Counted from the first letter of the stretch, positions 31,519 to 39,234 are shown. The stretch is 44,708 nucleotides of DNA from JACPTG01 sp964504135 (GCA_964504135.1 CAZDCW010000006.1:1-44708), one strand, 5' to 3'. Notes: a model not told the origin generated them from the sequence alone. Program-made: numbers and translations.

Positions 31519-31519
31519 C

Positions 31520-32431
31520 TCACTGCACCTTTCCTGAATTATCCTTCTTGTTGACAATCATTGTCCCGCATCCCTGGTTGGTGAAAACCTCAATCAAGAC
31601 GCTGTTTGGCATGTTGCCGTCAATTATGTGAGCCCTCCTGACTCCGCCTTCAACTGATGCAATGCAGGACTCAAGCTTCGGAATCATGCCTTCGGTGACC
31701 TTGCCGCTGCTCATCCACTTTTTTGACTCTGCAACATCCAAGTATGAAATGATGCTGTGCTCCCTGTCCTTGTCCTCCAGGAGGCCTGGAACATTTGTCA
31801 CATTAATGAACTTCTCAGCACGCAACGCAATTGAAATTTGCTGGGCAACCCTGTCTGCGTTGATGTTAAACACGTTGCCTTCATTGTCTGTCCCGAGGCA
31901 GGCGACAACGGGAATAAGCCCATTTTCCATCAGGCTGCCAATAAGGCGCGTATCCACATTTGTTATGTCGCCAACGTAGCCGTAGTCAACATCTTCAACC
32001 TTCCCTGTTTTTTCATTCTTTACCTTGCGAACCGCGCATTTTTGGGCGCAAATGGTGCCTGCCGACACACCGCTTATCCCAACTGCCTGCGAGCCGTTTT
32101 TCTGCATCGCTGCAACAACGTCTGTGTTAATCTTGCCTGCATAAACCATCTTTGTGACTTCAAGCGCATTCTTGTCAGTAACCCTTTTTCCTGCAATCTT
32201 GACAACAGGATAGCCCAGCTTGTTTTGGAGCTCATCAGCCTGAGGGCCACCGCCATGGACCAACACAACCTTTATCCCAAGGCTGCCCAGCATGCAAACG
32301 CTGGACGTTACACTTTGAAGGGCCCTTGGATTGGCAACGCAGCTTCCACCCAGCTTTATGACAAAAACAGTCCCCCTGAACTTTTTGACGTAAGGAAGTA
32401 TCTCTGTCAAAAAAGATATCTTTTCCATCAT
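31520..32431 (-). CDS. argB: N-acetylglutamate kinase (acylglutamate kinase)
   Basis: Phosphorylates the side chain of N-acylglutamate, the second step of the pathway. The 303 residues carry the amino-acid-kinase fold: VFVIKLGGSC (Lys), VVLVHGGGPQADEL (Gly-rich loop), GKRVTDKNALEV (substrate Arg), NINADRVAQQISIALRAEKFINVTNVPGLLED and KVTEGMIPKLESCIASVEGGVRRAHIIDG. The segment YGYVGDITNVDT is typical of ArgB. It starts inside the end of the carbamoyltransferase gene (ATGA), where the GGTGGTGG coding for its Gly tail also serves as ribosome site. Acetyl or succinyl preference cannot be fixed by eye. Confidence 0.92.
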   Translation of the reverse strand: MMEKISFLTEILPYVKKFRGTVFVIKLGGSCVANPRALQSVTSSVCMLGSLGIKVVLVHGGGPQADELQNKLGYPVVKIAGKRVTDKNALEVTKMVYAGKINTDVVAAMQKNGSQAVGISGVSAGTICAQKCAVRKVKNEKTGKVEDVDYGYVGDITNVDTRLIGSLMENGLIPVVACLGTDNEGNVFNINADRVAQQISIALRAEKFINVTNVPGLLEDKDREHSIISYLDVAESKKWMSSGKVTEGMIPKLESCIASVEGGVRRAHIIDGNMPNSVLIEVFTNQGCGTMIVNKKDNSGKVQ

Positions 32432-33441
32432 GAGCCACCACCTATCAAAAGATTCAACAATGCCTTTTGCACGTGAAGCCTGTTCTCTGCCTGCTCGTAA
32501 ACCAGCGAATCGCCGCTGTCAATCACTTCATCGTCTGCCTCGACATTCCTCCTGATTGGCAGGCAATGCATGAACTTGGCTTTTTTGGTCAGGAGCATGT
32601 TCTGCCTTGTTATCTTCCAGCCCTTCAGCTTGGCTCGAACGGTTTTTTCTGAGTCTGGCTTGCCATAATATTTAGCCGAGCCCCAGCTTTTTGCATAAAC
32701 AAAATCAGCACCCTTAAGGCCGTCGTCCAGCTTTTTGGCAACTTCGAACGTGCTTCCGTTTGCCCTGCAGTTTTCCTCAACTGCCTTTATTACATCACTG
32801 TCAAGGTCGTAATCCTTTGGATGGGCTATCACCGTGTCCATGCCAAACCTGCTTGCAATCAAGGCTATTGAGTTGGGAACAGCAGTTGGAAGCTGCCTGG
32901 GGTGGTTGGACCACGCCAGGACAAGCTTCTTTCCCTTCAAGTTTCCTGCATGCTCCTTAACGGTCATGATGTCAGCCAGCGCCTGGCAAGGATGATGCAT
33001 TGAGGATTCCATGTTTATTACAGGAACTGTTGCGTATTTTACAAAACTGCCCATTACCAAATCTTTCCTGTCTTCCTCCCAGCTATTCATTGAAGGAAAA
33101 CACCTTATGGCAATTGCATCAGCATACCTTGACAAAACCCTGGCAGCGTCCTTTATGTGCTCAGTTGTTGAATGGTCCATGACTGCACCTTCAACATGCT
33201 CAAGCTTCCATGAGTCCTGGCCTGAGTTCAGGCTCACTGCAGAGCCTCCAAGCTGGTTCATCGCAACCTCAAAAGACACCCTCGTCCTAAGGGATGGATT
33301 GAAAAAAAGCATAACCAGGTTCTTGTTCTTCAGGGAATTATTGTATGGGCTCTTCTTAATATCTGAAGCTGACTGCAGCAATTCATCCAATTCATTTTTT
33401 GGCCAATCCTGGGTTGATATGAAGTTCCTGCCGGTTGTCAT
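32428..33441 (-). CDS. argF': N-acyl-L-ornithine carbamoyltransferase (AOTCase/SOTCase type)
   Basis: Transfers carbamoyl to an N-acylated ornithine. Across its 337 residues it matches the acylornithine type, not ordinary OTCase: FISTQDWPKNELDELL (8-22), FFNPSLRTRVSFE (46-58), W78, HHPCQALAD (149-157), AKSWG (250-254), MHCLPIRRNV (291-300) and YEQAENRLHVQKAL. Ordinary OTCase has DMHP-type and HCLP-type motifs with different surroundings. By comparison with my memory of the Xanthomonas acetylornithine enzyme, E92 is Thr here (T93) and the carboxylated K302 is Glu (E301). The Bacteroides succinylornithine enzyme has Pro at the first site. The acyl group is therefore uncertain. The gene overlaps argD and argB by 4 bases each. 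Confidence 0.9.
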   Translation of the reverse strand: MTTGRNFISTQDWPKNELDELLQSASDIKKSPYNNSLKNKNLVMLFFNPSLRTRVSFEVAMNQLGGSAVSLNSGQDSWKLEHVEGAVMDHSTTEHIKDAARVLSRYADAIAIRCFPSMNSWEEDRKDLVMGSFVKYATVPVINMESSMHHPCQALADIMTVKEHAGNLKGKKLVLAWSNHPRQLPTAVPNSIALIASRFGMDTVIAHPKDYDLDSDVIKAVEENCRANGSTFEVAKKLDDGLKGADFVYAKSWGSAKYYGKPDSEKTVRAKLKGWKITRQNMLLTKKAKFMHCLPIRRNVEADDEVIDSGDSLVYEQAENRLHVQKALLNLLIGGGS

Positions 33442-34610
33442 TTGGAATCGCCCACAATATCTGAAATGGCTGTGAACAGCTTGTCAACATCCGCTTTGCC
33501 TATGGTGAGCGGAGGCATGAGCCTCAAAACACTCTTGTCAACGTCTGCAACGCCTGCGATTATGCCTTTTTCCAGCAGCAAAGGAAGCATGCCTGAGCAA
33601 TCTGATTCGAACTTTAGGCCAAGCAGCAGCCCAACACCCCTTACTTCCCTTATTTGCTTCATCCTTGCGGCCCTTTTTTTGATGTATTTTCCAATCGATG
33701 TGGAATTTTCCATAAGATTTTCATCAATCACAGTCTCAATTGTGGCCTTTGCACAAGCGCATGCCAACGGCCCGCCTCCAAACGTGCTGCCCTGCTCACC
33801 AACTGAAATGGTCTTTGCAATCTCGTCACTGATTATTGCAGCGCCCATGGGGAACCCGCCTGCCATTCCCTTGGCGCAGGTCATTATGTCAGGTGTGATG
33901 TTCCAGTGATTTGCCGCAAACATCTTTCCAGTCCTTCCAAAGCAGCTCTGGACTTCATCAAAAATAAGGACGATTCCATTTTGGGTGCAAAGCTCGCGCA
34001 CATCCCGGTAATATTTTTCATCAGCCATGACAATCCCTACCATTCCCTGGATTGGCTCCATTATAACGGCTGCAGTCCTGCCTGTAATGAGGCTCTTGAG
34101 GCTTTCAAGGTCACCAAACTTTGCAAAAACCGAATTTGGACTTGCAGGAATCTGGCTTCGGTACTTTTCAATCCCTGTTGAGCTTAGGGCGCCAACTGTG
34201 CGGCCGTGGAAGGAGCCTTCCATCGAGATTACTTCATCCTTCCCTGTGAACTTCCTTGCGATTTTCAGCGCAGCCTCATTGGCCTCAGACCCGCTGTTGC
34301 AAAAAAAGACTTTTGAGAGCCCTTTTGGCGAGACCTTTATTATGAGCTCGCTTGCCTGGGCCCTCACATCATTGAACACTATGTTGGAATAAAAGACCAG
34401 TTTTTTGGCTTGCTCATTGATTGCCTTCACAACACGGGGATTGCAGTGGCCAACCAGGACAACAGCGTGCCCGCCATAGAAATCGATGTACTTCTTGCCG
34501 TTTGCGTCCCACACATGGGAACCCTTGCCTTTCACAACTGCAATAGGCAGCTTCCTGTAAGTTTTCAGCTGGAAATTGTCCTCGAGCGCCATTATCTCAT
34601 CGTTGTTCAT
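33438..34610 (-). CDS. argD: acetylornithine aminotransferase
   Basis: A PLP-dependent class III aminotransferase that converts N-acylglutamate semialdehyde to N-acylornithine. The 390 residues show YIDFYGGHAVVLVGHCNPRV, FFCNSGSEANEAALKIARKFTGKDEVI (phosphate site), SFHGRTVGALSSTG, EPIQGMVGI, LIFDEVQSCFGRTGKMFA and the PLP lysine in CAKGMAGGFPMGA (near 250), then GSTFGGGPLACA. GAGGTGA stands 6 bases before the ATG, a clear ribosome site in the 11-base gap after argC. Length and motifs are normal. Confidence 0.94.
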   Translation of the reverse strand: MNNDEIMALEDNFQLKTYRKLPIAVVKGKGSHVWDANGKKYIDFYGGHAVVLVGHCNPRVVKAINEQAKKLVFYSNIVFNDVRAQASELIIKVSPKGLSKVFFCNSGSEANEAALKIARKFTGKDEVISMEGSFHGRTVGALSSTGIEKYRSQIPASPNSVFAKFGDLESLKSLITGRTAAVIMEPIQGMVGIVMADEKYYRDVRELCTQNGIVLIFDEVQSCFGRTGKMFAANHWNITPDIMTCAKGMAGGFPMGAAIISDEIAKTISVGEQGSTFGGGPLACACAKATIETVIDENLMENSTSIGKYIKKRAARMKQIREVRGVGLLLGLKFESDCSGMLPLLLEKGIIAGVADVDKSVLRLMPPLTIGKADVDKLFTAISDIVGDSK

Positions 34611-34621
34611 TTCAATTCACC

Positions 34622-35641
34622 TCAAGGCAAAAACCCTGGAAACTCAAGCCCAGTCTTCTCCCTGATACCCAGCATGATATTCATGTCCTGAACTGCTGTC
34701 CCTGCAGCGCCCCTTACCAGGTTGTCAATTGCTGAAGTTATCACTACTTTCTTGCCAGAGCAGTCAAGCCCTATGTCACAAAAATTAGTGCCCTTCACAA
34801 CATTGCTCCTTGCCTGGTCCACGAGCCTTATGAAAAACTCTTTCCCATAGTATTTGCCGTAAATTTCCTTAAGCTCAGGCTTTGTGATTGGGCTTTGAAG
34901 GAATGCATAGGCTGTGGTGAAAATGCCACGAACCATAGGAGCTGAATGCGCAACAAAAGTTATGTCAAATGCACTATTCCCCTGCGATTTCAACCCTTGC
35001 TCTATCTCGGGCTGGTGCCTGTGCGAAAAAACATTGTATGCCTTGAAATCCTGGGCTCTCTCAGGGTGATGGGTTGATTCAGACGGCGTCTTTCCAGAGC
35101 CGCTCGAGCCTGTCTTGGAATCAATTATCACATTTGAGGCAAGCAATCCTGATTTTGCAAGCGGAAGCAGTGCAAGAATCGCCCCTGTTGGAAAGCAGCC
35201 GGGAACTGAGACATTCCTGGCTTTTTTTATGGCTGCCCTGTTGAGCTCAGGCAGGCCGCACACAAATTTATCCAGCAAATCTTTCGAGGAATGCCTGCCG
35301 TAAAACTTCTCAAAAACGCCAGGGTCCTCAAGCCTGAAGTCAGCGCTCAGGTCAACAATCATGGTTTTGCCAATGACCTTCGGAACCAAATCCATTGAGG
35401 TGCAATGTGGAAGCGCAAAGAACATCAGGTCAACTTCCTTTGCTACTTGCTCAACAGGCTCGTCTGAAAATTGCAGGTCTGTAAGGTTGTGCAAATTCCT
35501 GTGAACATCCGAGACTTTCTTTGCGCAGCTGCTGCTTGACGTTACCTTTGTAACGCTGACTTGCCCGTGGGACAAAAGCAATCGCAGCAATTCTCCGCCT
35601 ACATACCCGGATGCGCCTATTATGGCAACCTTTGGCTTCAT
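34622..35641 (-). CDS. argC: N-acetyl-gamma-glutamyl-phosphate reductase
   Basis: NADPH-dependent reduction of N-acylglutamyl phosphate to the semialdehyde. The 339 residues include the Rossmann motif KVAIIGASGYVGGELLRLLLSH, FFALPHCTSMDLV, VDLSADFRLED, FVCGLPELNRAAI, the catalytic Cys in VSVPGCFPTGAILALLPL (near 150), SGSGKTPSESTHHPE, and HSAPMVRGIFTT with the active-site His (near 215). It ends with NLVRGAAGTAVQDMNIM, as in the family. It overlaps the P-loop NTPase gene by 4 bases (ATGA). Confidence 0.95.
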   Translation of the reverse strand: MKPKVAIIGASGYVGGELLRLLLSHGQVSVTKVTSSSSCAKKVSDVHRNLHNLTDLQFSDEPVEQVAKEVDLMFFALPHCTSMDLVPKVIGKTMIVDLSADFRLEDPGVFEKFYGRHSSKDLLDKFVCGLPELNRAAIKKARNVSVPGCFPTGAILALLPLAKSGLLASNVIIDSKTGSSGSGKTPSESTHHPERAQDFKAYNVFSHRHQPEIEQGLKSQGNSAFDITFVAHSAPMVRGIFTTAYAFLQSPITKPELKEIYGKYYGKEFFIRLVDQARSNVVKGTNFCDIGLDCSGKKVVITSAIDNLVRGAAGTAVQDMNIMLGIREKTGLEFPGFLP

Positions 35642-36678
35642 TTTGAAAACACCTTCTTCTCAACTATGTTTACAACCTTCTCAGGGGCCTTGAGCATGTT
35701 TGCTGCAGGGATGTTCAATTTCTTCTCTATGAACTCAATTCCAACCTCTGTGTCTGTAACGCGGCCGCAAATCGCCGCAATCCCCAGCCCAAACTCCTCG
35801 AATAGCTTCTTTGCGCCCCATGCCGCCACAGGGTCGTTGGCGCAAACTATATGGGCCTTGACAAAACGTGAAATGTCCTTGTCCTTTAGGATTGACTGCA
35901 CGCCATATTCTCCAAGTATTCCGTCACCCAGCTCAATAACTATGCAATCCATCCCATCCTTGTTCAATTCAGTGAGCAGGCCCTTTGCATAATCGCTCAT
36001 TGGCTTGGAAGTTGTCGAAACCATGCCGGCGTCGTTGAAATCAAGAGTCCTGGCCGCGCCATAGTCCTTCATTGCCAAAGTATCCCTCATTAGAGAAACG
36101 CCTGTAAGCTTCACTCCTGCAACCTTGTATCCTTTTGAAGCAAGGCCCTTTATCAGCTCACAAGCAGCAGTTGTTTTTCCCGCGTCCATGCATGAAGCTG
36201 AAAAAACAACCAGAGGTGCACTATGGTCCAAATTTTTCCTTGGAGGTATTGCGTTCTTCCTGATATTCGCAAGCCTGCCAACCCTTTCATTAAAAGCCTC
36301 GAAAACCAAAGGCGAGCCAAGCACTTCGACGCTAATTGGCTTTCCCAAGTCAGGATGGGCTGACAATGCCTTTCCTATAACACCACCCATGCTGAGGATG
36401 TTTAGCACGTCCCCTACCTTTATGCCCTTCGGAACTTTCCCGTAAAAACCCTTCTGTGCGCGCCTCTCTCCGAGCACGCCAACGATTATGTCACCCTCAA
36501 TTATCTTGCTCATCCTTCCTGAGCAAAGCTCCAAATCACCATAATTCGGATTTTCCTCAAGAGCCTTGACAGCAATCAAGTTGCCTTCCTCTGCCTCAAC
36601 CTTGCCTGAAATCTCTACAATGCCTGGGAGATTCACATTCTTTGTTGAAGAGGCAATCTTGTTTACATTAAGCTTCAT
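35638..36678 (-). CDS. P-loop NTPase of unknown function in the arginine operon (DUF1611/BioD-like)
   Basis: A 346-residue protein not normally found in arginine clusters. Residues 1-140 form an unknown N-terminal domain, beta-rich with many Gly (GDIIVGVLGERRAQKGFYGK). From about 155 comes a P-loop domain: VVFSASCMDAGKTTAACELIKGL, with GKTT at 167-170 and the first Gly of Walker A replaced by Ser, and then KGYKVAGVKLTG, DCIVIELGDGILGEYG (acidic Walker-B-like) and AHIVCANDPVAAWGAKKL. The layout recalls dethiobiotin-synthetase/CobQ/DUF1611 proteins, which activate carboxylates or bind nucleotides. It overlaps argG and argC by 4 bases on each side, so it is under the same translation coupling as the enzymes. 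A role in arginine synthesis or its control is inferred, not shown. Confidence 0.7.
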   Translation of the reverse strand: MKLNVNKIASSTKNVNLPGIVEISGKVEAEEGNLIAVKALEENPNYGDLELCSGRMSKIIEGDIIVGVLGERRAQKGFYGKVPKGIKVGDVLNILSMGGVIGKALSAHPDLGKPISVEVLGSPLVFEAFNERVGRLANIRKNAIPPRKNLDHSAPLVVFSASCMDAGKTTAACELIKGLASKGYKVAGVKLTGVSLMRDTLAMKDYGAARTLDFNDAGMVSTTSKPMSDYAKGLLTELNKDGMDCIVIELGDGILGEYGVQSILKDKDISRFVKAHIVCANDPVAAWGAKKLFEEFGLGIAAICGRVTDTEVGIEFIEKKLNIPAANMLKAPEKVVNIVEKKVFSK

Positions 36679-37889
36679 TTCGGCCTGTCACCTTTCTCAC
36701 GAGCCTTCCTTGCAATTACGCTTTGCAGCCCATAAATCTTGCAAAAGCCCCTGGCATCCCTGCCATCCCAAAGCAAATTGCCCTCGCCATATGTTGCGAT
36801 TGACCTGTCCATCATTGAGTAGGGACTCTTGCAGCCCACTACTGTAACATTTCCTTTGAACAGCTTGACCCTGACAGTCCCTGTGACTGTTTCCTGGCTT
36901 GAATCAATCATAGCCATTATGTCCTTGGCAACCGGGTCGAAATAAAGCCCGCTGTGAAGGACATCCCCCCAAAAGTTACTGAGATGGTCCTTCCAGAATG
37001 CCTGCCACCTGGTCAGGACCAATTTCTCCAATTCCTGGTGGGCCTTAATCAGGATGATGGGCGCAGGGCTCTCAAACCCGATTCTTCCCTTAATTCCCAA
37101 AATAGTTTCGCCCAGGTGGATTCCCTTGCCGATCCCGTGCCTTGAACCAAGATGGTTTAGCGCCGTGACAAGGTCAACGCCGCCCATCTGCCTGCTGTTT
37201 ATTTTTACCGGGATGCCCTTCTCAAACCCAATCTCCAAAATCCCAGGAGTGTTTGGGGATTTTTCCACAGGTGTTATTGAGAAAACCTCATCAGGCGGGC
37301 TCTGCCAGCTGTCATGAAGGCAGCCTCCTCCGATTGTCGTTCCCCACAGGCCTGAATTGACTGAGTACTCCTTGTGTACCTTGTATATCGGGAACCCTTT
37401 TTCATTGAGGTAGCTTATCTCATCTTCCCTTGAAATGTTCAAATCCCTTATTGGCGCAATAATCTTGATTCCAGGAATCATGACTGAGAATGCCAGGTCA
37501 AAGCGAACCTGGTCATTCCCTGCGCCAGTTGAGCCGTGCGCAACTGCGTCTGCTTTCTCCCTGATAGCTATCCTTGCAACCTCTGCTGCCTGAACAACCC
37601 TTTCAGCCCCAACACTAAGCGGGTAGACTCCTCCTCGCAGGATGTTTCCCTTGATAAGATATGAGACAAAGCTTCCGAAAACCTGCTTTTTCCCGTCAAC
37701 AGTGTAGTGCCTGGCTGCGCCAAGCTTTTTGGACTGCCTGGCAATTTCTGCCAGCTCCTTCCTGGCAAGCCCGCCTGTGTCGACAGTCACAGTAACCACA
37801 TCTGCATTGTACTTTTCCCTCAGGTGAACAATGCAGAAGGAAGTATCAAGCCCTCCTGAAAATGCCAAAACTATTTTTGTTTTCTTCAT
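36675..37889 (-). CDS. argG: argininosuccinate synthase
   Basis: Couples citrulline and aspartate with ATP. The 404 residues have the PP-loop IVLAFSGGLDTSFCIVHL at the start, VTVTVDTGG, AVAHGSTGAGNDQVRFDLAF, APIRDLNISREDEISYL and SVNSGLWGTTIGGG. It belongs to the variant with LWGTTIGGGCLHDSW that I recall from Bacteroidetes-type clusters. It is the first gene of the operon. The ATG at 37889 is preceded by AAGGTGG four bases away and by a leader of about 40 bases after the TATA box at 37953-37962, unlike the leaderless starts elsewhere. The operator-like GACA-N4-TGTC motif lies further up at 37989-38000. Confidence 0.95.
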   Translation of the reverse strand: MKKTKIVLAFSGGLDTSFCIVHLREKYNADVVTVTVDTGGLARKELAEIARQSKKLGAARHYTVDGKKQVFGSFVSYLIKGNILRGGVYPLSVGAERVVQAAEVARIAIREKADAVAHGSTGAGNDQVRFDLAFSVMIPGIKIIAPIRDLNISREDEISYLNEKGFPIYKVHKEYSVNSGLWGTTIGGGCLHDSWQSPPDEVFSITPVEKSPNTPGILEIGFEKGIPVKINSRQMGGVDLVTALNHLGSRHGIGKGIHLGETILGIKGRIGFESPAPIILIKAHQELEKLVLTRWQAFWKDHLSNFWGDVLHSGLYFDPVAKDIMAMIDSSQETVTGTVRVKLFKGNVTVVGCKSPYSMMDRSIATYGEGNLLWDGRDARGFCKIYGLQSVIARKAREKGDRPK

Positions 37890-37952
37890 GAAACCACCTT
37901 AAACGTAATTTTGCATAAAACTGCTTAGATTAGAACAAGAAAACCGAGAAAC

Positions 37953-37962
37953 CATTTATAAG
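37953..37962 (-). promoter_or_regulatory. TATA box of the arginine operon
   Basis: On the minus strand this reads GCTTATAAAT, about 65 bases before the argG ATG. It leaves an mRNA leader of about 40 bases with a ribosome site AAGGTGG at 37894-37900. Regulated operons in this window seem to differ from the leaderless majority. Confidence 0.5.
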
Positions 37963-37987
37963 CTTATTGACCAAATCAGGACAAATT

Positions 37988-38006
37988 AGACAAAAATGTC
38001 CCAGAA
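37988..38006. promoter_or_regulatory. candidate arginine operator, copy 1
   Basis: AGACAAAAATGTCCCAGAA contains the dyad GACA-AAAA-TGTC and lies about 26 bases upstream of the argG TATA box. It matches copy 2 at 38527-38545 at 17 of 19 positions by eye. A further half site GGACA lies 9 bases to its left. Confidence 0.5.
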
Positions 38007-38012
38007 TAGACA

Positions 38013-38486
38013 TCAATAGAACTGTGTCAATCCAGGAAGCTTCTCCGCATCGGGAACTTCGGCAACAAGCCAGGAGCCTTTTTTGTAAGAACCGCCGAAT
38101 TCTGCCAGTTGGCCTGAAGCGGCTTCCCTGAACCCGAACTTTTTCAGGAAATCCTTATGCCTTCCGGCTGCAATTATCTTTTTGGCATCGGCAAGCTCTG
38201 CCTCGTAAAAGGCAAGCTGCACAAGCCTTGAGCCGATGCCCCTTCCCTTGAGCTTTTTGTCAACAAGAAGGCTGTGCATCTCAGCATGCTTCAGCCCGAC
38301 AAAAGAGACCGCCACAACCCCGACAATCCTGCCCTTGACAACAGCAACAAAATAATCGCGGATGGCCCTGGCAACCTCCGCTGAACTATGGGGCATTGCC
38401 TCGCACCTGCCTGACAGCCGCGCAATTGGTGGCGCATCGCGAAGCGTCGCCTTGCGGAAGGAAATTGAAGAATCACCTTTTGCCAT
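38013..38486 (-). CDS. GNAT acyltransferase, candidate ArgA-type glutamate N-acyltransferase
   Basis: A 157-residue acetyltransferase of the GNAT fold. ISFRKATLRDAPPIARLSGR is the usual first helix region; RDYFVAVVKGRIVGVVAVSFVGLKHAEMHSLLVDKKLKGRGIGSRLVQLAF holds the acyl-CoA loop (KGRGIGSRL, near 90), and FLKKFGFREA follows. Short stand-alone GNAT proteins next to arginine genes are known as N-acetylglutamate synthases, and RDYFVAV with SLLV fits those. I place the start at the ATG at 38486, since a TATA box at 38511-38520 lies 25-34 bases upstream; the frame is open 22 codons further up into that promoter. The gene stops 123 bases before argG and may be co-transcribed with it. The acyl group (acetyl, succinyl or other) is unknown. 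Confidence 0.8.
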   Translation of the reverse strand: MAKGDSSISFRKATLRDAPPIARLSGRCEAMPHSSAEVARAIRDYFVAVVKGRIVGVVAVSFVGLKHAEMHSLLVDKKLKGRGIGSRLVQLAFYEAELADAKKIIAAGRHKDFLKKFGFREAASGQLAEFGGSYKKGSWLVAEVPDAEKLPGLTQFY

Positions 38487-38510
38487 CCAGCCGCCGCTGT
38501 TAATATGAGT

Positions 38511-38520
38511 ATTTAAAATT
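38511..38520 (-). promoter_or_regulatory. TATA box of the GNAT gene
   Basis: On the minus strand this reads AATTTTAAAT, 25-34 bases before the ATG at 38486. It faces away from the ACT-gene TATA box (ATTTATAAGC, 38551-38560). Confidence 0.5.
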
Positions 38521-38526
38521 AAGCCC

Positions 38527-38545
38527 AGACAAACATGTCCCAAAA
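38527..38545. promoter_or_regulatory. candidate arginine operator, copy 2
   Basis: AGACAAACATGTCCCAAAA contains GACA-AACA-TGTC and sits between the two divergent TATA boxes, 6 bases from one and 5 from the other. A factor bound here could control both the GNAT and the ACT-domain genes. It matches copy 1 near argG. Confidence 0.55.
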
Positions 38546-38550
38546 CAAAC

Positions 38551-38560
38551 ATTTATAAGC
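38551..38560 (+). promoter_or_regulatory. TATA box of the ACT-domain gene
   Basis: ATTTATAAGC lies 24-33 bases before the ATG at 38584, which favours that ATG over the in-frame TTG at 38575. Confidence 0.5.
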
Positions 38561-38583
38561 ATTCCACCGCACCCTTGTCTGCA

Positions 38584-39204
38584 ATGAACATAACAAAAGC
38601 CACCGAAGCCTACATATCGCAGCGGCCAAGCGTAAAGGACTGTATCAAGCAGAAACTGGTAAACTACTCTGCCCTGTCCAGAAAAATAAGCGCTGATACA
38701 GGCATCAGGAATTTTGATGCAATACTAATGGCATGCCGCAGGTATGCTTACAAGGTAAGGGGCGAGGAGATACGCGAGCAGAAAATCATGGAAATCGTCA
38801 GGAAAAGCAAGGTGGAGATAAAGAACAAGCGAATAGCCGCGGTCCTGGAAAAAAGCCACCACGGCAGCCTTGCGGAAATGGAAAAGCAGATAAAAAAGGA
38901 CAGGGAAACAATCCACATAATCGAAGGGGCGAATGCAATCACCATCGTGACGAGCCAGGACTACCTTGACCTGATAAAAAAGAGCTTCAGGAACGAAATA
39001 ATAGCGATAAACAAAGGCCTTGTGGAAATACACGTAAAAAGCCCGCCTGACATTGAGAAAACGCCAGGGGTGCTGACTTACCTCTGCTCACTGTTCAGCG
39101 ACAGCAGCATTAACATAGTGGAAAACATGAGCTGCTGGACTGACACGCTGTTCCTGATTAATGAAAAGGATGTGCCAAAGGCGATGGAAGCCCTGGAATC
39201 CTAG
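38584..39204 (+). CDS. ACT-domain protein, candidate amino-acid-sensing regulator
   Basis: A 206-residue protein. The N-terminal about 60 residues are helical with SVKDCIKQKLVNYSALSRKIS and a possible DNA- or partner-binding helix (FDAILMACRRYAYKV). The middle is basic (VRKSKVEIKNKRIAAVLEK). The C-terminal part has an ACT-type fold, with EIIAINKGLVEIHVKSPPDIEKTPGVLTYLCSLFSDSSINIVENMSCWTDTLFLI. ACT domains bind amino acids and often regulate their synthesis. The gene is divergent from the GNAT gene and shares the GACA-N4-TGTC site with it and with the argG operon, so it is the best candidate for their regulator. The link is inferred from position only. A hairpin with a T run follows at 39213-39234. 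Confidence 0.75.
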   Translation: MNITKATEAYISQRPSVKDCIKQKLVNYSALSRKISADTGIRNFDAILMACRRYAYKVRGEEIREQKIMEIVRKSKVEIKNKRIAAVLEKSHHGSLAEMEKQIKKDRETIHIIEGANAITIVTSQDYLDLIKKSFRNEIIAINKGLVEIHVKSPPDIEKTPGVLTYLCSLFSDSSINIVENMSCWTDTLFLINEKDVPKAMEALES

Positions 39205-39212
39205 GCCGCGTC

Positions 39213-39234
39213 AAAAAGTTCTGACACTTTTTTT
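39213..39234 (+). terminator. short hairpin with T run after the ACT gene
   Basis: AAAAAGT (39213-39219), a 6-base loop, then ACTTTTT (39226-39232) and further T. It lies just after the ACT-domain gene and fits a terminator. Confidence 0.55.

Noticed and set aside
32428..33441. Ordinary ornithine carbamoyltransferase
   Set aside because: The motifs TQDW, KSWG, RRNV and EAENRLHVQKA-like end match the N-acylornithine enzymes and not OTCase.
29273..38486. LysW-dependent ornithine/lysine pathway as explanation of the cluster
   Set aside because: No LysW-like small acidic carrier and no RimK-type ligase (LysX/ArgX) are present, and the carbamoyltransferase is clearly of the acylornithine type.
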